Positions 23,674 to 34,078 of a DNA stretch of 37,268 nucleotides are shown here, one piece after another. The position numbers were made by a program, and so were the translations under genes. This DNA comes from an uncultured Eubacteriales bacterium (GTDB lineage: Bacteria; Bacillota; Clostridia; Lachnospirales; Lachnospiraceae): contig ONSX01000007.1 of NCBI GenBank assembly GCA_900320615.1, positions 1 through 37,268 on the forward strand, read 5' to 3'. The first letter of the stretch is position 1, and the number at the start of each line of letters is the position of its first letter. The notes under the pieces were generated by a model. That model made no database searches. It was not told where the DNA came from and worked only from the letters and a program-made list of their open reading frames with translations.

Positions 23674-24543
23674 TCACAGTTCATCATGCGTATAGCGCAG
23701 GAATCCTTCCCCGCGGATTTCCTCCGCGTCCGTAATGATGCAGAAAGCGGTCGGATCGATGTCCGCCACGATGTCCTTCAAAATCACACTCTCCTTGATC
23801 GAGACCGCGCAGATCAACATATTCCGGTCCTCTGACGTATACATGCCCTTTGCCGGCACGACAGTCGCACCGCGATCGAGCGCCTTCATGATCTCATTTC
23901 CAATGGTCAGATACTGATCGGAAATAATATACGCCAGGCACGCGTTTCTGTGACCGCTGACAAAACGATCCGCCACAATCCCCGAGAGAATAACCGACAC
24001 GATTGCATATCCGGATTTTTCCACGCCGAAAATGAACACCGACATCAGGATGACAATGCCGTCGACAGCCGGCAGAATCTTCGCAACAGGCAGATGCGGA
24101 ACCTTCTTCTGGATCAGCGCGGCGAGCGTGTCCGTTCCTCCCGTCGTCGCGCGGCCAAGAAAGACCATGCCGCAGCCGACTCCCATGAGGAGTCCACCCA
24201 GAATCGCGGCAAGAAAGAGATCCGGTCCCGAGATTGCAAAGTCCGGGATGACCGCAAGCCATACCGAGAAAAAAGCGGACGCAAAAAGCGTCCGACGAAT
24301 ATAGCGCCAGCCTCTCATTTTCACGGAGGCCATCATCAGCGGAATATTGAGGACGATGTTGCTGACCCAGACCGGAATTCCTCCGGGGACCAGCGGCTTT
24401 GTCAGATGCCGGATAAACATCGCCAGGCCCGTGAAACCTCCCGCCACGACGTCGGCCGGTACAAAGAAGAGGTTCGTCGCCGCTGCCATCACCAATGTTC
24501 CCGCGACGAGCCAGAGAATCGTCGCGCGCCGTTCATGTGTCAT
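23674..24543 (-). CDS. YitT/DUF2179 family membrane protein
   Basis: 289 residues from the ATG at 24543 (MTHERRATI), with AAGGGAG 8 bases upstream; the open frame to 24600 lacks a ribosome site. Five to six membrane segments are at ~10-190, with the family hallmarks NLFFVPADVVAGGFTGLA and GCGMVFLGRATTGGTDTLA. The C-terminal ~85 residues form the cytoplasmic DUF2179 domain (DRGATVVPAKGMYTSEDRNMLICAVS). The family has no settled function. It converges with the response regulator gene and has its own promoter. Confidence 0.9.
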   Translation of the reverse strand: MTHERRATILWLVAGTLVMAAATNLFFVPADVVAGGFTGLAMFIRHLTKPLVPGGIPVWVSNIVLNIPLMMASVKMRGWRYIRRTLFASAFFSVWLAVIPDFAISGPDLFLAAILGGLLMGVGCGMVFLGRATTGGTDTLAALIQKKVPHLPVAKILPAVDGIVILMSVFIFGVEKSGYAIVSVILSGIVADRFVSGHRNACLAYIISDQYLTIGNEIMKALDRGATVVPAKGMYTSEDRNMLICAVSIKESVILKDIVADIDPTAFCIITDAEEIRGEGFLRYTHDEL

Positions 24544-24581
24544 AAGAAAAACTCCCTTTCCATCCATTCTTTTCTGTTTAC

Positions 24582-24610
24582 ATCGTATCAGTTCGAACAA
24601 CTTCCGTCAA
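24582..24610 (-). promoter_or_regulatory. Promoter of the YitT-family gene
   Basis: Minus-strand TTGACG (24610-24605), 17-bp spacer, TACGAT (24587-24582). Confidence 0.65.
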
Positions 24611-24669
24611 ATTGACACAATTTATCCGCGGCAATTCCCCGACCGGTTCACACGCGGCCGGCGCGCATA

Positions 24670-24694
24670 CTCACATATCGCGTCCTCACATATC
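24670..24694. repeat. Two direct repeats CTCACATATC
   Basis: CTCACATATC at 24670-24679 and 24685-24694, a 15-bp period, upstream of the small orphan gene's promoter. Possibly a tandem binding site; unassigned. Confidence 0.45.
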
Positions 24695-24735
24695 ATGAGT
24701 TAACAAATTCTTTACATAGTTTTCATAACTACATG

Positions 24736-24764
24736 TTGACAATGTCTATGTTCTGGAGTATGGT
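24736..24764 (+). promoter_or_regulatory. Promoter of the small orphan gene
   Basis: TTGACA (24736-24741), 17-bp spacer, TATGGT (24759-24764). RNA would start near 24771, leaving a ~93-nt leader with a hairpin. Confidence 0.6.
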
Positions 24765-24804
24765 ATATCTAGTTTTGAAAACCACATCATATATTTTGCC
24801 GCGC

Positions 24805-24839
24805 AGATGGTGCTTACATTATGATAAGCGCTTCCATCT
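24805..24839 (+). promoter_or_regulatory. Leader hairpin before the small orphan gene
   Basis: AGATGG (24805-24810) pairs with CCATCT (24834-24839) and GCTTA (24812-24816) with TAAGC (24825-24829); loop CATTATGA, asymmetric bulge T / GCTT. It ends 12 bases before AAAGGAGG, so it could control translation. No T-run. Confidence 0.45.
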
Positions 24840-24863
24840 TCTGCAGCAGAAAAGGAGGCCGCT

Positions 24864-25127
24864 ATGACAGCAAAAGAACTCAGAAAATATTTCAAGGAGC
24901 ATCTCGTCCCGAAGAAGCTGTACACGCTGAACGGCAGCCACAATAAGCGCATCTGCCTGTCAGGATCCGAGAAGACCGGCTGGGACGTCTACTTCAGCGA
25001 CAAGAAGCAGAAGGTCGGAAATATGCATTTCGCGAATGAGGCAGACGCGTGCATGGAAATGAAGAACCAGATCCGCCGGATCATGGAAGTCATGTACGGC
25101 GTCACATGGGCCGGCTTCGCGGGATGA
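24864..25127 (+). CDS. Small conserved-looking protein of unknown function
   Basis: 87 residues, soluble, basic (many Lys), with an aromatic/Trp pair (GWDVYFSDKKQKVG and VTWAGFAG). AAAGGAGG lies 5 bases before the ATG. I do not recognise it with confidence; the pattern 'LVPKKLYTLNGSHNKRICL ... GWDVYFS ... MHFANEADAC' resembles small Firmicutes proteins sometimes seen as toxin-immunity partners, but there is no toxin gene beside it. It has its own promoter and leader hairpin and converges with ribH, 12 bases apart. Confidence 0.7.
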   Translation: MTAKELRKYFKEHLVPKKLYTLNGSHNKRICLSGSEKTGWDVYFSDKKQKVGNMHFANEADACMEMKNQIRRIMEVMYGVTWAGFAG

Positions 25128-25139
25128 CGGGGCGCGCCA

Positions 25140-25613
25140 TCATTCGTTCTGATCAATCTGACGGATCAGATTGATCATCTCGATGGCACTGACCGCGCAG
25201 TCATACCCCTTGTTTCCGGCCTTTGTTCCGGCGCGCTCGATCGCCTGCTCAATATTTTCCGTTGTCAGCACGCCAAAGAGTACCGGAACGCCACTTGTAA
25301 GGGACGCGGCCGCTATACCCTTGGAGACCTCATTGCAGACATACTCGTAGTGGCCGGTCGCGCCGCGGATGACAGCGCCGAGGCAGATCACCGCGTCATA
25401 TTTTCCGCTCTTTGCCATGCTTGAGGCAATGAGCGGAATCTCAAAGGCCCCCGGAACCCATGCGACGGTCACGTCGTCCTCCGATACGCCGTGGCGAACG
25501 AGTCCGTCCATGGCGCCGCCGAGGAGCCTTTCGGTGACAAATTCATTGAATCTCGCGGCAACGATGCCGATTTTGCTGTGGTCACTGACCAGTTTCCCTT
25601 CCAGTGTGTGCAT
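25140..25613 (-). CDS. ribH: 6,7-dimethyl-8-ribityllumazine synthase
   Basis: 157 residues from the ATG at 25613, with GGAGG 9 bases upstream. It condenses the ribityl pyrimidine with dihydroxybutanone phosphate to form lumazine, the last step before riboflavin synthase. Active-site landmarks are [45 protein letters not shown] (with the catalytic His) and the C-terminal [22 protein letters not shown]. Last gene of the rib operon. Confidence 0.96.
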   Translation of the reverse strand: MHTLEGKLVSDHSKIGIVAARFNEFVTERLLGGAMDGLVRHGVSEDDVTVAWVPGAFEIPLIASSMAKSGKYDAVICLGAVIRGATGHYEYVCNEVSKGIAAASLTSGVPVLFGVLTTENIEQAIERAGTKAGNKGYDCAVSAIEMINLIRQIDQNE

Positions 25614-25716
25614 TTTACATATCCTCCTCACTCATTTTTTATGTAACGATGCCGCCTTTTCTGCAGCTTTCCATCTGCCCGTCAAAACGGCATCCATCTG
25701 TTTCCTGCCTGTCAGG

Positions 25717-26916
25717 TCAATAACTCAGGATGTGCCCCATCCGCTTCTGCTTCGTCCGCAGATAGAACAGGTCGTGCGACGTGGCATGCATCTGAATCGG
25801 GACCCGCTCCCTGATTTCGAGTCCGAACTCCTCCAGCTGGTATACCTTGTCCGGATTATTCGTCAGAAGGCGCATGCTGTGAATGCCAAGATCCCGCAGA
25901 ATCTGCGCGCCGATATAATATTCCCTCTCATCTCCGGCAAAACCGAGCGCAAGGTTGGCATCGAGCGTATCCATGCCCTGCTCCTGCAGCTCATAGGCGC
26001 GAAGCTTATTGAGAAGGCCGATGCCGCGGCCCTCCTGGCGCATATAGAGAAGAACGCCGCGCCCCTCCCGGTTGATCTGCGTCATCGCCGCCGCAAGCTG
26101 CTGCCCGCAGTCGCAGCGGAGTGACCCGAAGACATCGCCGGTCAGGCATTCCGAGTGTACACGGCACAACACATCTTCTCCGTCGCCAAGGTCTCCTTTG
26201 ACCAGTGCGACGTGGTGCTCGCCATTCAGCAGGTTCCGGTACCCGTATCCGATGAAATCGCCGTATTTTGTCGGCATTTTCACCCTGGCGACCCGCTCAA
26301 TGAGGCGGTCATGGCATTTCCGGTAGGTCTGCAGATCCCTGATCGTAATGAATTTGAGTCCATACTGCTTTGCCAGCCCATAGAGTTCTTCCGTCCGCAT
26401 CATCGTCCCGTCATCCCGCATGATCTCACAGCAGAGGCCGCACTCCCTAAGTCCCGCAAGCCTGCACAGATCAACCGTGGCCTCTGTGTGGCCGTTCCGC
26501 TCAAGGACGCCGTTTTTTCTCGCAAGCAGCGGGAACATGTGACCGGGCCTGCGGAAATCCTCCGGCTTTGCATCTCCGCTCACGCAGGCGCGCGCCGTCA
26601 TCCCCCGCTCCTCCGCGGAAATCCCGGTCTTCGTCCTGACATAATCGATGGAAATCGTAAATGCGGTCTCATGATTGTCTGTATTCGGTCTGGTCATCGG
26701 CGGGAGGTTCAGCTTATTCACATACTCCTCCGACATCGGCATGCAAATGAGTCCCTTTCCATGCTTTGCCATGAAATTTACATTTTCTGTCGTCGCAAAT
26801 TCCGCCGCGCAGATAAAGTCGCCTTCATTTTCCCGGTCCTGATCATCCGTAACCAGAACAATTTTTCCCTTCTTCAGATCTTCAAGTGCCTCTTCGACCG
26901 TATGAAATGCAGCCAT
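25717..26916 (-). CDS. ribBA: Bifunctional DHBP synthase / GTP cyclohydrolase II
   Basis: 399 residues with two enzymes. The N-terminal half (~1-200) is dihydroxybutanone phosphate synthase RibB with [24 protein letters not shown] and [13 protein letters not shown]. The C-terminal half (~205-399) is GTP cyclohydrolase II RibA with the zinc motif [18 protein letters not shown] and RQEGRGIGL. The two halves feed both branches of riboflavin synthesis. Third in the operon, 59 bases after ribE and 103 bases before ribH. Confidence 0.97.
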   Translation of the reverse strand: MAAFHTVEEALEDLKKGKIVLVTDDQDRENEGDFICAAEFATTENVNFMAKHGKGLICMPMSEEYVNKLNLPPMTRPNTDNHETAFTISIDYVRTKTGISAEERGMTARACVSGDAKPEDFRRPGHMFPLLARKNGVLERNGHTEATVDLCRLAGLRECGLCCEIMRDDGTMMRTEELYGLAKQYGLKFITIRDLQTYRKCHDRLIERVARVKMPTKYGDFIGYGYRNLLNGEHHVALVKGDLGDGEDVLCRVHSECLTGDVFGSLRCDCGQQLAAAMTQINREGRGVLLYMRQEGRGIGLLNKLRAYELQEQGMDTLDANLALGFAGDEREYYIGAQILRDLGIHSMRLLTNNPDKVYQLEEFGLEIRERVPIQMHATSHDLFYLRTKQKRMGHILSY

Positions 26917-26975
26917 CTTCTTTCCTCCTCTGTAAATAATGCCCTGCTTTGTGGCTTCCGCTCCGAAACCAGGAC

Positions 26976-27626
26976 TTATCCGGTAAAGCCGTAATGCTCC
27001 AGAATGTCTCTTGTAAGGCCCGGTTTCTTCTGTCTGCCGGCAGGCGTCACGAACCGTTCCACATATTTGCCGATCATGTCCGTCTCCAGATTGACCTCAT
27101 TTCCTCTTCTTCGCTCCCCGAGAGACGTGCGGCTCATCGTCTCCGGAATCGTGGAGACGGAAAAGCTGCCGCTTTTGACATCCGCGACCGTGAGGCTGAT
27201 GCCGTCAACTGCGACGGACCCCTTCTCCACGATATAGCGCATGATCCCCGGTCCGGCCGCGACTGTAAACCAGACCGCATTGCCATCGCGCCGGATGTCT
27301 GTGATTCTCCCGACGCCGTCGATGTGACCGGCGACGATATGGCCGCCGAACCTGCCGTCCGCCCGCATGGCGCGCTCGAGATTGACGTGACTTCCGGGGG
27401 AGAGAAAGGCAAGATTGGAGCAGTTTAAGGTCTCATGCATGACGTCCGCGGAAAATGCATGTTTCTTCATCGCAGTGACGGTCAGGCATACCCCGTTGAC
27501 CGCAATGCTGTCGCCCGGCTTTGCGTCCGCGAGGACACGCCCTGCCTCAATCTCAAGCCTCACGGAGTGCTGCCCGTATTGAATGCGGCGCACCATGCCG
27601 ATTTCTTCAATGATTCCTGTAAACAT
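26976..27626 (-). CDS. ribE: Riboflavin synthase, alpha subunit
   Basis: 216 residues starting [10 protein letters not shown], the invariant start of the enzyme; the ATG at 27626 overlaps the end of ribD by 20 bases and has GAGGTGG upstream. It dismutates two lumazine molecules to riboflavin. Two homologous beta-barrel halves are visible: [10 protein letters not shown]...[14 protein letters not shown] and [13 protein letters not shown]...[13 protein letters not shown], with the dimethyl-ring pocket residues in each. Confidence 0.96.
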   Translation of the reverse strand: MFTGIIEEIGMVRRIQYGQHSVRLEIEAGRVLADAKPGDSIAVNGVCLTVTAMKKHAFSADVMHETLNCSNLAFLSPGSHVNLERAMRADGRFGGHIVAGHIDGVGRITDIRRDGNAVWFTVAAGPGIMRYIVEKGSVAVDGISLTVADVKSGSFSVSTIPETMSRTSLGERRRGNEVNLETDMIGKYVERFVTPAGRQKKPGLTRDILEHYGFTG

Positions 27627-28719
27627 CCGGATATGCCACCTCGCTTTCAATCAGAATGTCCTCGCCAAGTCTCGTCACATGGCTGTTCGTAAGCAAAACG
27701 GCCTGCGACGGATCCCGGACTCCCTCTCCCTCGACAGGCGTCTTCGCGCCACTTCCGCCGAACAGTTTCGGCGCGATATACGCCTCGAGCTTCTGCACAA
27801 TGCCGCTGGAGAGCGCAGCAGCATTCAGCGTTCCACCTCCCTCAAGCAGAATGCTGTCAATCTTCTGCTGTCCCAGGAGCGTCATAAGCGATAGCAAATC
27901 AACGCGCCCGGCACATGTATCTGTCTTTAGAACCTGACATCCCATGTCCTCGAAGGCCCTGATTTTGTCCGCATCCTCGCAGCAGGTGGCAAGAATCGTC
28001 GGGACAACCGCTGCCGTTTTCACAACTCGCGCTGTCAGGGGCGTTCTGAGCGACGTGTCGCAGATGATCCGAATCGGGTCCTTTCCGCCCTCCATCCGGC
28101 ACGTGAGGAGCGGATCATCGGCGAGCACCGTCCCCACGCCGACCATGATGGCGGTGCAGCGATGACGCATATTCGCCACTGAGACCCTTGCCTCTTCTCC
28201 GGTTATCCATTTCGAGGCGCCCGTATATGTCGCGATCTTGCCGTCCATCGTCATCGCATACTTCATCACGACATACGGCCTGCCCGTCCGTATAAAATGA
28301 AAAAAAGCCGCATTCAGCCGGTCGCATTCGTCTTTCAGAACGTGCTCCGTCACATCGATGCCGTGTCTTTTCAGGATTGCAAGTCCTCCGCCGTTGACCA
28401 GCGGATTCGGGTCATCGGATCCGACAACAACGCGCCTGATTCCAGCCTCAATGATCGCATCGACGCAGGGAGGCTGCTTTCCGTAGTGACAGCACGGCTC
28501 GAGCGTCACATACATGGTCGCGCCGGCCGGCGACTCCCGACACAGCCGCAGCGCGTCGCGCTCTGCGTGAAGATCTCCGAATTTTCTGTGCCAGCCCTCC
28601 CCGATCACGCGGCCGTCTTTTACGATAACCGCGCCGACGCAGGGATTCGGTGCTGTAAAGCCGATGCCATTTTCCGCGAGCCCTAAAGCCCGCCTCATAT
28701 ACTCCTCGTCGCTCTTCAT
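27607..28719 (-). CDS. ribD: Bifunctional pyrimidine deaminase/reductase RibD
   Basis: 370 residues from the ATG at 28719 (MKSDEEYM), with GGAGG 6 bases upstream; ATGs at 28737/28734 have no such site. The N-terminal deaminase has the zinc motif HAE and PCCHYGKQPPC; the C-terminal reductase holds MTMDGKIAT and LLEGGGTLNAA. It catalyses the second and third steps of riboflavin synthesis. First gene of ribDE-BA-H, controlled by the FMN riboswitch upstream. Confidence 0.97.
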   Translation of the reverse strand: MKSDEEYMRRALGLAENGIGFTAPNPCVGAVIVKDGRVIGEGWHRKFGDLHAERDALRLCRESPAGATMYVTLEPCCHYGKQPPCVDAIIEAGIRRVVVGSDDPNPLVNGGGLAILKRHGIDVTEHVLKDECDRLNAAFFHFIRTGRPYVVMKYAMTMDGKIATYTGASKWITGEEARVSVANMRHRCTAIMVGVGTVLADDPLLTCRMEGGKDPIRIICDTSLRTPLTARVVKTAAVVPTILATCCEDADKIRAFEDMGCQVLKTDTCAGRVDLLSLMTLLGQQKIDSILLEGGGTLNAAALSSGIVQKLEAYIAPKLFGGSGAKTPVEGEGVRDPSQAVLLTNSHVTRLGEDILIESEVAYPDVYRNH

Positions 28720-28825
28720 TTTCTGCCTCCGCATCATGATCCATAAATCCCGCCGGATTACTTCGCCGGTGTCTGCGCGTACCTGGAACTTTCACCCGTC
28801 AGAGCGCGCCAATGGCGCGTAAACT

Positions 28826-28859
28826 AAAAAAATGTCCTGAACGGAAATCGTCCAGGACA
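28826..28859 (-). terminator. Second intrinsic terminator in the rib leader
   Basis: Minus-strand stem TGTCCTGGACG / CGTTCAGGACA (11 pairs, one G-T; loop ATTTC) followed by seven T. It lies 22 bases after the first terminator and 107 bases before ribD. Confidence 0.8.
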
Positions 28860-28881
28860 AAGATGGGAATGATGCCGAATA

Positions 28882-28914
28882 AAAAAGCTCTGGAATAAAC
28901 TATATTCCAGAGCA
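28882..28914 (-). terminator. First intrinsic terminator, riboswitch expression platform
   Basis: Minus-strand perfect 11-bp stem GCTCTGGAATA / TATTCCAGAGC, loop TAGTT, then TTTTTTATT. It follows the FMN aptamer directly, so it is the probable switch that ends transcription when FMN is bound. Confidence 0.88.
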
Positions 28915-28939
28915 GTTTTATACAAACATTTCTACGACT

Positions 28940-29046
28940 ATCTTCTTTCATCCAGACTGTACTGTCGGCCTCGGAGTTTCACCGAATCATGCCTTGCGGC
29001 TCGTGGGCTGTACCACCGGTAGGGAATTACACCCTGCCCTGAAGAT
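28940..29046 (-). promoter_or_regulatory. FMN riboswitch (RFN element)
   Basis: All the conserved RFN blocks are visible on the minus strand in the right order: ATCTTCAGGGCAGGGTG, AATTCCCTACCGG, GTACAGCCC, GAGC, TCGGTGAAACTCCGAGGCCGACAG, TACAGTCTGGATGAAAGAAGAT. The outer stem ATCTTC / GAAGAT closes the element. It lies between a TTGACA promoter and ribD, and controls the whole rib operon by transcription termination. Confidence 0.97.
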
Positions 29047-29068
29047 CTCTATTCAACTTATTGAAATA

Positions 29069-29097
29069 ATATTAGGCCCGTGTCCCGCAGTTGTCAA
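29069..29097 (-). promoter_or_regulatory. rib operon promoter
   Basis: Minus-strand TTGACA (29097-29092), 17-bp spacer, TAATAT (29074-29069). It starts RNA near 29062, 16 bases before the aptamer. Confidence 0.8.
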
Positions 29098-29144
29098 GGG
29101 CTTTCATATATGCTTCTACCGCATACATATGGCGGGAGGATTGT

Positions 29145-30567
<1,423 letters not shown>

Positions 30568-30591
30568 TTCCTTTCAAAGGAGCCTGCGCGC

Positions 30592-31152
30592 TCACACGAG
30601 CAGCGCAATTACAAGCGCAGTGAGCAATCCTGCGATAAAACCACCCACGTGCGCCGTCATATTGATTCTCCGGTTAAGGAACCCGTACACGAGATTAATG
30701 ACGATGCAGAGCAGAATATTCTGAATTCCGGTCCTTGTCAGAAAGCCGTACATCGCGGCAACCAGATACGCCCCGAGCAGTCCGAACACAGCGCCGGAGG
30801 CCCCCGCCGAGATGCCTCGCCGGTTTTTCATTTTCCAGAGAAGCTGCGTGAGAAGACCGCCGGCAAGTCCGGACACAAAGTAAATAAGAAGAAATCCCTT
30901 CTCACCGAAGATCACCTCAATCCCGGGACCGAGGCAGTACAGGGCCCAGATATTGCATATGAGGTGCACGCCGCCGAAGTGCACGAACATGCTCGTCAGA
31001 TACCGCCAGCTCTCGCGCGCCGGCATTCCGCTGTACATCGCGCCGAAGCGCTTTGCGACGGACGTTTTTTCGCTGCCGCCCGCCATCGTCTCCATCAGAA
31101 ACACGATGACATTCACGGCCATCAGTATGTAAGTCAGATACCCTGCTCTCAT
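30592..31152 (-). CDS. Rhomboid family intramembrane serine protease
   Basis: 186 residues from the ATG at 31152 with AGGAG 6 bases upstream. Six membrane segments: the first is 6-22, the loop has the rhomboid WR and HFGGVHLICN elements, and the fourth segment carries the catalytic S119 in GASGAVFGLLGA. The catalytic partner is H168 in the last part (AHVGGFIAGLL). Rhomboids cut other membrane proteins inside the bilayer; the target is unknown. It is compact, without extra cytoplasmic domains. It follows kdpE by 100 bases, on the same strand. Confidence 0.92.
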   Translation of the reverse strand: MRAGYLTYILMAVNVIVFLMETMAGGSEKTSVAKRFGAMYSGMPARESWRYLTSMFVHFGGVHLICNIWALYCLGPGIEVIFGEKGFLLIYFVSGLAGGLLTQLLWKMKNRRGISAGASGAVFGLLGAYLVAAMYGFLTRTGIQNILLCIVINLVYGFLNRRINMTAHVGGFIAGLLTALVIALLV

Positions 31153-31217
31153 GAAAATCTCCTGCGAATCGCGCCAAGCCAATTGATACGATGCCGCCCG
31201 ACAGCCGGAACTCACCA

Positions 31218-31238
31218 AATTTGATGCACGATCAAATT
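31218..31238. other. Perfect inverted repeat between kdpE and rhomboid gene
   Basis: AATTTGAT-N5-ATCAAATT (31218-31225 / 31231-31238), 8-bp arms. Its TTGAT/ATCAA core resembles an Fnr site but has N5 rather than N4. No T-run follows. It could be a weak terminator or an mRNA hairpin. Confidence 0.35.
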
Positions 31239-31252
31239 CTTATCAATGTTCC

Positions 31253-31951
31253 TCACATCTTCAGCATCTGGTAGCCGACGCCGACATGCGTCTTGATAAA
31301 CTGGTCGCCGCCGGACGCCTTCTCGAGCTTCTTCCGGAGCGATGCCATGTAGACGCGGAGCGACGCCATGTTGTTCTCCCAGGAATTGCCCCAGACCTCC
31401 TTTGTGATCATGCGGTACGTCAGGACCTTGCCGGTGTGGCGCGCAAGGATGCAGGCCAGCTTGTACTCGCTCGGCGTCAGATGCACCGGCTGTCCCGCGA
31501 CCGTCACCGCTCCCGCAGCATAGTCGATGCTGAGCTTCCCGTTCACATAGACCGACTCATTCTCCTCCTGCGCATTCCTTAAAAATGCAAGGCGCCTGAT
31601 CGTCACGCGGATCCTCGCGAGCAGCTCCTCAACGGAAAACGGCTTCGTCAGATAATCATCAGCACCCGCGTCGAGCGCGTCGATCTTGTCATTTTCCTCG
31701 GAGCGCGCACTGATCACAATGATCGGCAGATTTGACCAGGTCCGGACGCGGCGGATCACCTCGATCCCGTCGATATCCGGGAGCCCGAGGTCAAGCAATA
31801 CAATGTCCGGATTGTGCGTCGAAATCTCCATGAGCGCTTCATTTCCATTGTCTGCCGTCATGAACTTATAGCCGTGGGTCTTTAATGTCGTGGAAATGAG
31901 ATGCCGGATCGGCGGATCATCTTCCACGATCAGAATTGTCGTCTCATTCAT
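31253..31951 (-). CDS. kdpE: OmpR-family response regulator KdpE-like
   Basis: 232 residues from the ATG at 31951. The receiver holds acidic residues E10, D11, D12, phospho-acceptor D54 and the TKPF Lys; the C-terminal winged helix has LTPSEYKLACILARHTGKVLTYR ... SLRVYMASLRKKLE, like KdpE. It overlaps the kdpD end by 8 bases, so the two are translated together. There are no kdpFABC genes in the window; the nearest potassium genes are ktrA and ktrB upstream. Confidence 0.9.
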   Translation of the reverse strand: MNETTILIVEDDPPIRHLISTTLKTHGYKFMTADNGNEALMEISTHNPDIVLLDLGLPDIDGIEVIRRVRTWSNLPIIVISARSEENDKIDALDAGADDYLTKPFSVEELLARIRVTIRRLAFLRNAQEENESVYVNGKLSIDYAAGAVTVAGQPVHLTPSEYKLACILARHTGKVLTYRMITKEVWGNSWENNMASLRVYMASLRKKLEKASGGDQFIKTHVGVGYQMLKM

Positions 31952-33896
31952 CAAGCGTTACCTTCTCTTCCGGAAGCGTAAAGGAAAATATCGTTCCGCG
32001 GGGACTGTTGTCCGCCACGCAGATCGTGCCGCCGTGCACCTCGACGATTGACTTGCACAGGGCAAGTCCGAGTCCGAGGCTCCGCCGGTCATCGGCAATC
32101 TTCCGCTTCGCCGTATAGAACATTTCAAAAATATGCTGCTTATCCTCGTCCGATATGCCCGGTCCGTCGTCCGCAACCGATATGCGGATCATCCCGCTGC
32201 CCGTCTCCACAGAACTGACCGTGATCTGCGACCCCTTCTGTGTATACTTTACCGCGTTGTTCACAAGGTTGAGAATCACCTGCATAATCAGCCGCGAGTC
32301 AGCTTTCACGACCTGCACATCGTCTCCGAGCGCCAGTACAAGATGGTGCTCGCTGATTTTCCGGTCGACATGCTGAACAGCCTCCCGCACAATGTCCTCG
32401 ACAACCTCCGCCTTCATGTCAATATTCAGACGTCCCTCCTCGATCCGCGTGATCGAGAGCAGATTTTCGACCATGTTGATGAGCCACATCGAGTCGTCAT
32501 AGATGTCGAGATAGACCCGGTGCCGCTCATCTCCGCTCATCTCCGCCTCATTGGTCAGAAGATTGCTCGCGTTGCCGGAAATGGACGTGAGCGGCGTGCG
32601 AAGATCGTGCGAGATGCTGCGCAGAAGAGTGGAACGGAGCTTCTCATTTTTCACAAGAAGATCCGACGCCTCCTTGTCGCGGATGCTTTTTTCATTTTCA
32701 AGGGCGAGTGCGCATTCACCGAGGATCGCAAGACAGATACTGTACGCAAATGAACTGACCTCGTCGTGCCCGAGGTCGATGCCGATGACCCCGTAAAAAC
32801 CGTTCCGCGTGCGGATTGCAAGATACTGATAGCGCGCGCCGGAATAGCGGTCCGTCTCCGCGCCGGTCTTCTCCTGTATCTCCCGCGCGAGCGCGGCAGC
32901 CTTCTTGTCCTCATCTCCCGGATCCGTCGGTCTCGGCGTGTCATCCGGCCAGTACATCTGCGGATTCCCCGGTGCGCCCGCATCGGTCTCGGGATATACA
33001 ATGACGGCGCGGCCCGTCAGCTTGACCAGCTGCCCGGCCGTCTCCTTCAGGATTTCCTGCTGGTCATGCACTTGCTGGAGCATCTGATTTGCCTCAAGCA
33101 GGATTTTCATGCGGTAGGCGTGCTTGGCCGACTGTTCTGCGAGATCCTTCAGGCGCGATGCGAGCAGTCCCGCAATAAACGCCGCCGCGAACATGACCGC
33201 AAACGTCAGCATATAGCCCGGGTCATAGGCGTGAAATGAAAAAATCGGCTCCGTGAACAGGTAATTAAAAATGACGACGCTCGCCCCGGACGCGATCACG
33301 CCGTAGATCCATTTGGTGGTCACGACGGAGATAATGAGGACCGCGAGAATATAGAGTGTGATGATATTCGCCTCATGCATATTGAACTGCTGAAGCCACA
33401 TGCCGCAGAGGGTTACGCCCGTAAGAATCCCAAGTGACGAGAGCGAGTCCTTGATCCAGCTGTTCTTTGCCGTGCTCCGCGGCATTTCCCGAAGCGGCCG
33501 CGCGCCCTTGTCCGGAATCACAACGACGTCAATATCCGGCAGATAGGTGACGAGGCGGTCCGAGAGCAACCCCTTCGACAGATGAAAATGCCCTGACGGC
33601 GCGCTCTGCCCGATAACCACCTTCGTCACCGCGTTCATCCGCGCGTACTCTGCGATTCTCGCGGCGACGTCGCTCCCGTACACAGTCTCCGTCCGCGCAC
33701 CGAGATGCCCGGCAAGCTTCATATTTTCAGAAAGCCTCCGGCTCTCCGAATCCTTCATCGGCCTCCGCTCTGGCACCTCGACATAAAGCGCCGTAAATTC
33801 CGTCTGCGGCGCGGCCGCGAGATCCGACGCGAGCCGGATCACCCGTGGATTGGTAAATGAAGAGGAAAGACAGACCAGTACGTGCTCACCCTTCAT
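31944..33896 (-). CDS. kdpD: KdpD-like kinase lacking the N-terminal KdpD domain
   Basis: 650 residues from the ATG at 33896 (GGAGG 9 bases upstream); E. coli KdpD has 894. Domains in order: a universal-stress-protein domain (~5-125), four membrane segments of DUF4118 (~155-260), a GAF domain (~290-400), then HisKA (HDLRTPLTSISG) and HATPase (NLVNNAVKYT, DDGPGIS, SLGLGLALC). The N-terminal KdpD domain with its Walker A motif is absent. The Usp domain begins with S11-S12-S13, then exactly 20 residues, then FTALY (34-38), which matches the SxS-X20-FTAxY motif reported for c-di-AMP binding in Staphylococcus KdpD. The kinase would sense potassium or turgor; c-di-AMP binding is inference. Confidence 0.9.
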   Translation of the reverse strand: MKGEHVLVCLSSSFTNPRVIRLASDLAAAPQTEFTALYVEVPERRPMKDSESRRLSENMKLAGHLGARTETVYGSDVAARIAEYARMNAVTKVVIGQSAPSGHFHLSKGLLSDRLVTYLPDIDVVVIPDKGARPLREMPRSTAKNSWIKDSLSSLGILTGVTLCGMWLQQFNMHEANIITLYILAVLIISVVTTKWIYGVIASGASVVIFNYLFTEPIFSFHAYDPGYMLTFAVMFAAAFIAGLLASRLKDLAEQSAKHAYRMKILLEANQMLQQVHDQQEILKETAGQLVKLTGRAVIVYPETDAGAPGNPQMYWPDDTPRPTDPGDEDKKAAALAREIQEKTGAETDRYSGARYQYLAIRTRNGFYGVIGIDLGHDEVSSFAYSICLAILGECALALENEKSIRDKEASDLLVKNEKLRSTLLRSISHDLRTPLTSISGNASNLLTNEAEMSGDERHRVYLDIYDDSMWLINMVENLLSITRIEEGRLNIDMKAEVVEDIVREAVQHVDRKISEHHLVLALGDDVQVVKADSRLIMQVILNLVNNAVKYTQKGSQITVSSVETGSGMIRISVADDGPGISDEDKQHIFEMFYTAKRKIADDRRSLGLGLALCKSIVEVHGGTICVADNSPRGTIFSFTLPEEKVTLDE

Positions 33897-33930
33897 AAAA
33901 AGGCGCCTCCATTTATTTGAATATATACAA

Positions 33931-33939
33931 AATATACCA
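33931..33939 (-). promoter_or_regulatory. Extended -10 promoter of kdpDE
   Basis: Minus-strand TGG-TATATT (33939-33931), an extended -10 element, without a good -35. RNA would start near 33924. Confidence 0.45.
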
Positions 33940-33990
33940 CAATGCAAAGTGATTATCTATCACGCCGTGAACGAAACGTCATTCATTCCA

Positions 33991-34004
33991 CGGTCTAAAG
34001 ACCG
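33991..34004. promoter_or_regulatory. Perfect dyad upstream of kdpD
   Basis: CGGTCT-AA-AGACCG, a perfect 6-bp inverted repeat with a 2-bp centre, about 73 bp upstream of the predicted kdpD start. A possible regulator site. Confidence 0.4.
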
Positions 34005-34022
34005 ATGGGATTTTCCGTCTGA

Positions 34023-34065
34023 CAGTAAAATTCAGCCGGGCTCCCGTATCCGGAGTCCGGCTGAA
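34023..34065 (-). terminator. Terminator after the small membrane gene
   Basis: Minus-strand TTCAGCCGG (34065-34057) / CCGGCTGAA (34039-34031) with an inner CTCC / GGAG pairing, followed by TTTTACTGTC. It lies 14 bases past the stop at 34079. Confidence 0.8.
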
Positions 34066-34078
34066 ATCTGCTTGCTGA

